Positions 61,788-64,000 of a DNA stretch of 64,000 bases are shown piece by piece; within the stretch, counting starts at the first letter, position 1, and the number at the start of each line of letters is the position of its first letter. Under the pieces are notes generated by a model, which saw only the letters and a list, made by a program, of their open reading frames with translations, was not told where the DNA came from and made no database searches. The position numbers were made by a program, and so were the translations under genes. Source of the DNA: Acidaminococcus fermentans DSM 20731 (lineage in GTDB: Bacteria; Bacillota; Negativicutes; Acidaminococcales; Acidaminococcaceae); contig NC_013740.1 of the NCBI RefSeq assembly GCF_000025305.1, positions 1,984,001 to 2,048,000 of the forward strand, given 5' to 3'.

Positions 61788-63839
61788 TCAGTCTTTGATC
61801 ACATGAGCCTTGGGATAAACCTTGGCCACTGCGTCTTTGATCTGTTTTTCGTCCGTCAGGTACGGCAGGGTGATCTGACCGACCCCGTAACGGGTCTTGT
61901 TGAATTCCAGAGCCGTTTCCATGGCATGTTCGTTCCGTGCCCAGGACCGGCGTGCCACACCGCTGATCACATCCCAGCTCAGGGAGCTGCGGATGATTTC
62001 ATCCACCCGGTGGCTGCCGTCCAGGACCAGCCCGAACCCGCCGTTGATGGCCTTGCCGATGCCCACGCCGCCGCCGTTGTGGAGAGCGCACAGGCTCATG
62101 CCTCTGGCTGCGTTCCCGGCGAAGCACTGGACTGCCATGTCAGCCATCACATTGGAGCCGTCCTTGATGTTGGAGGTTTCCCGGAACGGAGAGTCCGTAC
62201 CGGATACGTCATGATGGTCACGGCCCATCATGACCGGTCCGATTTCTCCCTTGCGGACCAGTTCATTGAATTTCAGGGCGATGTTCACACGGCCCACTTC
62301 ATCCTGGTACAGGATACGGGCCTGGGTGCCCACCACCAGTTTGTTCTTTTCCGCATCCCGGATCCAGTTGTAGTTGTCCCGATCCTGGTACCGGCGGTTC
62401 ACGTCGATGCAGCTCATGGCTGCCATATCGGTCTTGTGCAGGTCTTCCGGCTTGCCGGACAGGCATACCCAGCGGAAAGGTCCATAGCCGTAGTCGAACA
62501 GCTGGGGTCCCATGATGTCTTCCACGTAGGAAGGCCAGATGAACCCGTCTTTGTCGTCCACGCCGTTCTTGGAGATTTCCTTCACTCCGGAATCGAACAC
62601 GGCTTTCATGAAGGAGTTGCCGTAATCGAAGAAGTACACGCCCCGGGCGGTAATCTTCTTCAGAGCTTCGAAGTGGGCATGGAGGGTCTTGTCCACCAGT
62701 TCACGGAAATGGGCCGGATCTTCCGCCAGCATCCGGGTCCGTTCCTCAAAGGTCAGGCCCTGAGGGCAGTAGCCACCATTGTAGGCATTGTGGCAGGAAG
62801 TCTGGTCAGATACCAGATCCACATGGATGTTGTGATCCACGATGTATTCCAGCAGGTCCACGATATTGCCGTGGTATGCGAAGGATTTGCCCTTCTTTTC
62901 CGCCATGGATTTCTGGGCCATGGCGATGACTTCCGGCAGGGAATCAGATACGCCGGAGATCCATCCCTGATCCAGACGGGTCTTGATCCGGGAGTAGTCC
63001 ACTTCTGCCACGATGGCCGTGCAGTTGGCGATTTCCGCCGCTTTGCCCTGGGCACCGCTCATGCCGCCCAGACCGGAGGTGACGAACAGTTTGCCGCCCA
63101 GGTCCCCGTCTTCCGGAATCCCCAGTTTCATGCGGCCTGCGTTCAGGATGGTGTTGAAGGTCCCGTGGACGATGCCCTGGGGTCCAATGTACATCCAGCC
63201 GCCGGCGGTCATCTGACCATAGTTGGCCACGCCCATTTCTTCGGCGATTTCCCAGTCGTGGAGGTTGTCATATTCCCCGATCATCAGGCCGTTGGTGATG
63301 ATGACCCGGGGGGCTTCCGGTTTGGAATGGAACAGTCCCAGAGGATGGCCGGATTCCATGACCAGGGTCTGGTCCGGGGTGATTTCTTCCAGGTACCGTT
63401 TGATCAGCAGGTACTGCATCCAGTCATGGCACACGCTGCCGGTTTCCCCGTAGGTGACCAGTTCATAGGGGTACAGGGCCACTTCAAAATCCAGGTTGTT
63501 GTCGATCATTACCTGGAAGGCCTTGCCTTCAGTGCATTTGCCTTTGTATTCATCAATGGGTTTCCCGTAGATCCGGCCTTCCGGACGGAAACGGTAGCCG
63601 TAGATCCGGCCCCGGGTGGTCAGTTCTTCCAAAAATTCCGGGATCAGTTCTTCATGATATTCTTCTGGGATATAGCGCAGGGCGTTTTTCAGAGCAATTT
63701 CAGTCTGTGCCGGAGTCAGGCGGAAGCCACGGTCCGGAGCCCGGCGGATGCCTTCCTGGAAAGGTTTCGGTTTGGGCAGCCCGTTGGGGAATTCCAGTTT
63801 AATGGTCATGGCTTTTCCGATTTCTTCATTCTTCATCAT
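61788..63839 (-). CDS. hutU: Urocanate hydratase
   Basis: 683 residues from the ATG at 63839, about ten bases after AAAGGAG. Characteristic segments are MTAGGWMYIGPQGIVHGT, GLGGMSGAQGKAAEI (NAD-binding) and FAGNAARGMSLCALHNGGGVGIG. It adds water to urocanate to give imidazolonepropionate with tightly bound NAD as electrophile, in the cytoplasm. With hutI it feeds histidine carbon to glutamate and so to the hydroxyglutarate operon. No hutH or formiminoglutamate enzyme lies inside the window. Confidence 0.96.
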   Translation of the reverse strand: MMKNEEIGKAMTIKLEFPNGLPKPKPFQEGIRRAPDRGFRLTPAQTEIALKNALRYIPEEYHEELIPEFLEELTTRGRIYGYRFRPEGRIYGKPIDEYKGKCTEGKAFQVMIDNNLDFEVALYPYELVTYGETGSVCHDWMQYLLIKRYLEEITPDQTLVMESGHPLGLFHSKPEAPRVIITNGLMIGEYDNLHDWEIAEEMGVANYGQMTAGGWMYIGPQGIVHGTFNTILNAGRMKLGIPEDGDLGGKLFVTSGLGGMSGAQGKAAEIANCTAIVAEVDYSRIKTRLDQGWISGVSDSLPEVIAMAQKSMAEKKGKSFAYHGNIVDLLEYIVDHNIHVDLVSDQTSCHNAYNGGYCPQGLTFEERTRMLAEDPAHFRELVDKTLHAHFEALKKITARGVYFFDYGNSFMKAVFDSGVKEISKNGVDDKDGFIWPSYVEDIMGPQLFDYGYGPFRWVCLSGKPEDLHKTDMAAMSCIDVNRRYQDRDNYNWIRDAEKNKLVVGTQARILYQDEVGRVNIALKFNELVRKGEIGPVMMGRDHHDVSGTDSPFRETSNIKDGSNVMADMAVQCFAGNAARGMSLCALHNGGGVGIGKAINGGFGLVLDGSHRVDEIIRSSLSWDVISGVARRSWARNEHAMETALEFNKTRYGVGQITLPYLTDEKQIKDAVAKVYPKAHVIKD

Positions 63840-63903
63840 TGCAATACCACTCCTTTGCGTCATGCTTCGTGCAGGAATCTCATTTCCTCGACTTCATGGC
63901 TCC

Positions 63904-63990
63904 ATTGTAAGAGATATTCATCTGAAAAACGTCTAATGACAGCGTCCATAAAAAATAAATTTCAGTTTTTTCCCGGAAATCCTATGGACG
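63904..63990 (-). promoter_or_regulatory. Control region of hutU with inverted repeat
   Basis: A possible minus-strand -10 TACAAT lies at 63904-63909. CGTCCATA (63943-63950) and TATGGACG (63983-63990) are perfect inverted repeats 32 bases apart, placed where an activator or repressor could bind. Confidence 0.45.
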
Positions 63991-64000
63991 TTTTCACGGA

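Overview
The window reads as a piece of the chromosome of an Acidaminococcus, most likely A. fermentans (class Negativicutes). The clearest evidence is a six-gene operon on the minus strand (29000-35965, gctA-gctB-gcdA-hgdC-hgdA-hgdB) that encodes the hydroxyglutarate pathway of glutamate fermentation. Its order, protein lengths and key residues match what is known from that organism. The DNA is GC-rich in coding regions with AT-rich promoters. The species name is an inference from these genes; no 16S gene is present.

Left part (1-12 kb): a truncated FecCD-type permease, three tRNA genes (Glu-CTC and two identical Gln-CTG), a metallophosphoesterase, a short DUF2397-like ORF, a DUF362 ferredoxin protein, the walJ-htrA-rlmH group, a Fur/PerR-type regulator with an operator over its own promoter, and an L,D-transpeptidase. 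On the plus strand lies a cysteine block: a T-box leader, cysE, a short leader ORF and cysK. A secreted cysteine-phosphatase (phytase-like) and a HAD phosphatase follow.

Middle-left (12-29 kb): a tandem pair of sodium-dependent NSS transporters, an EFR1 flavodoxin-ferredoxin, a thioesterase/SGNH/M20 group, nrdDG with NrdR boxes, a YfcC carrier with an M20 hydrolase divergent from a LysR regulator and a CoA-transferase homologue, and an intact IS1182-type insertion sequence.

Middle (29-50 kb): the hydroxyglutarate operon, then a colinear 13-kb run of housekeeping and cell-shape genes (CCA-adding enzyme, RNase G, two radical-SAM-related proteins, rodA, PBP2, mreDCB, radC, maf and three small membrane proteins).

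Right part (50-64 kb): the second glutaconyl-CoA decarboxylase operon (mmdA-like, gcdD, gcdC, gcdB), a succinyl/acetyl-CoA:acetate CoA-transferase, a four-gene unit holding a sensory-type [FeFe]-hydrogenase, an anti-sigma-like ATPase, a DRTGG protein and a frameshifted BTAD/AAA regulator, and finally hutI and hutU of histidine breakdown, which feeds glutamate into the fermentation.

How it works together: histidine is converted towards glutamate (hut). Glutamate-derived 2-hydroxyglutarate is activated by GctAB, dehydrated by HgdAB with its activator HgdC, and the glutaconyl-CoA is decarboxylated by GcdA together with GcdBCD, which pumps sodium. The sodium gradient can drive the NSS symporters. 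A family of degenerate 7-bp tandem repeats is scattered through the intergenic DNA and is the least explained structural feature. I found no CRISPR array, prophage or canonical defence operon.
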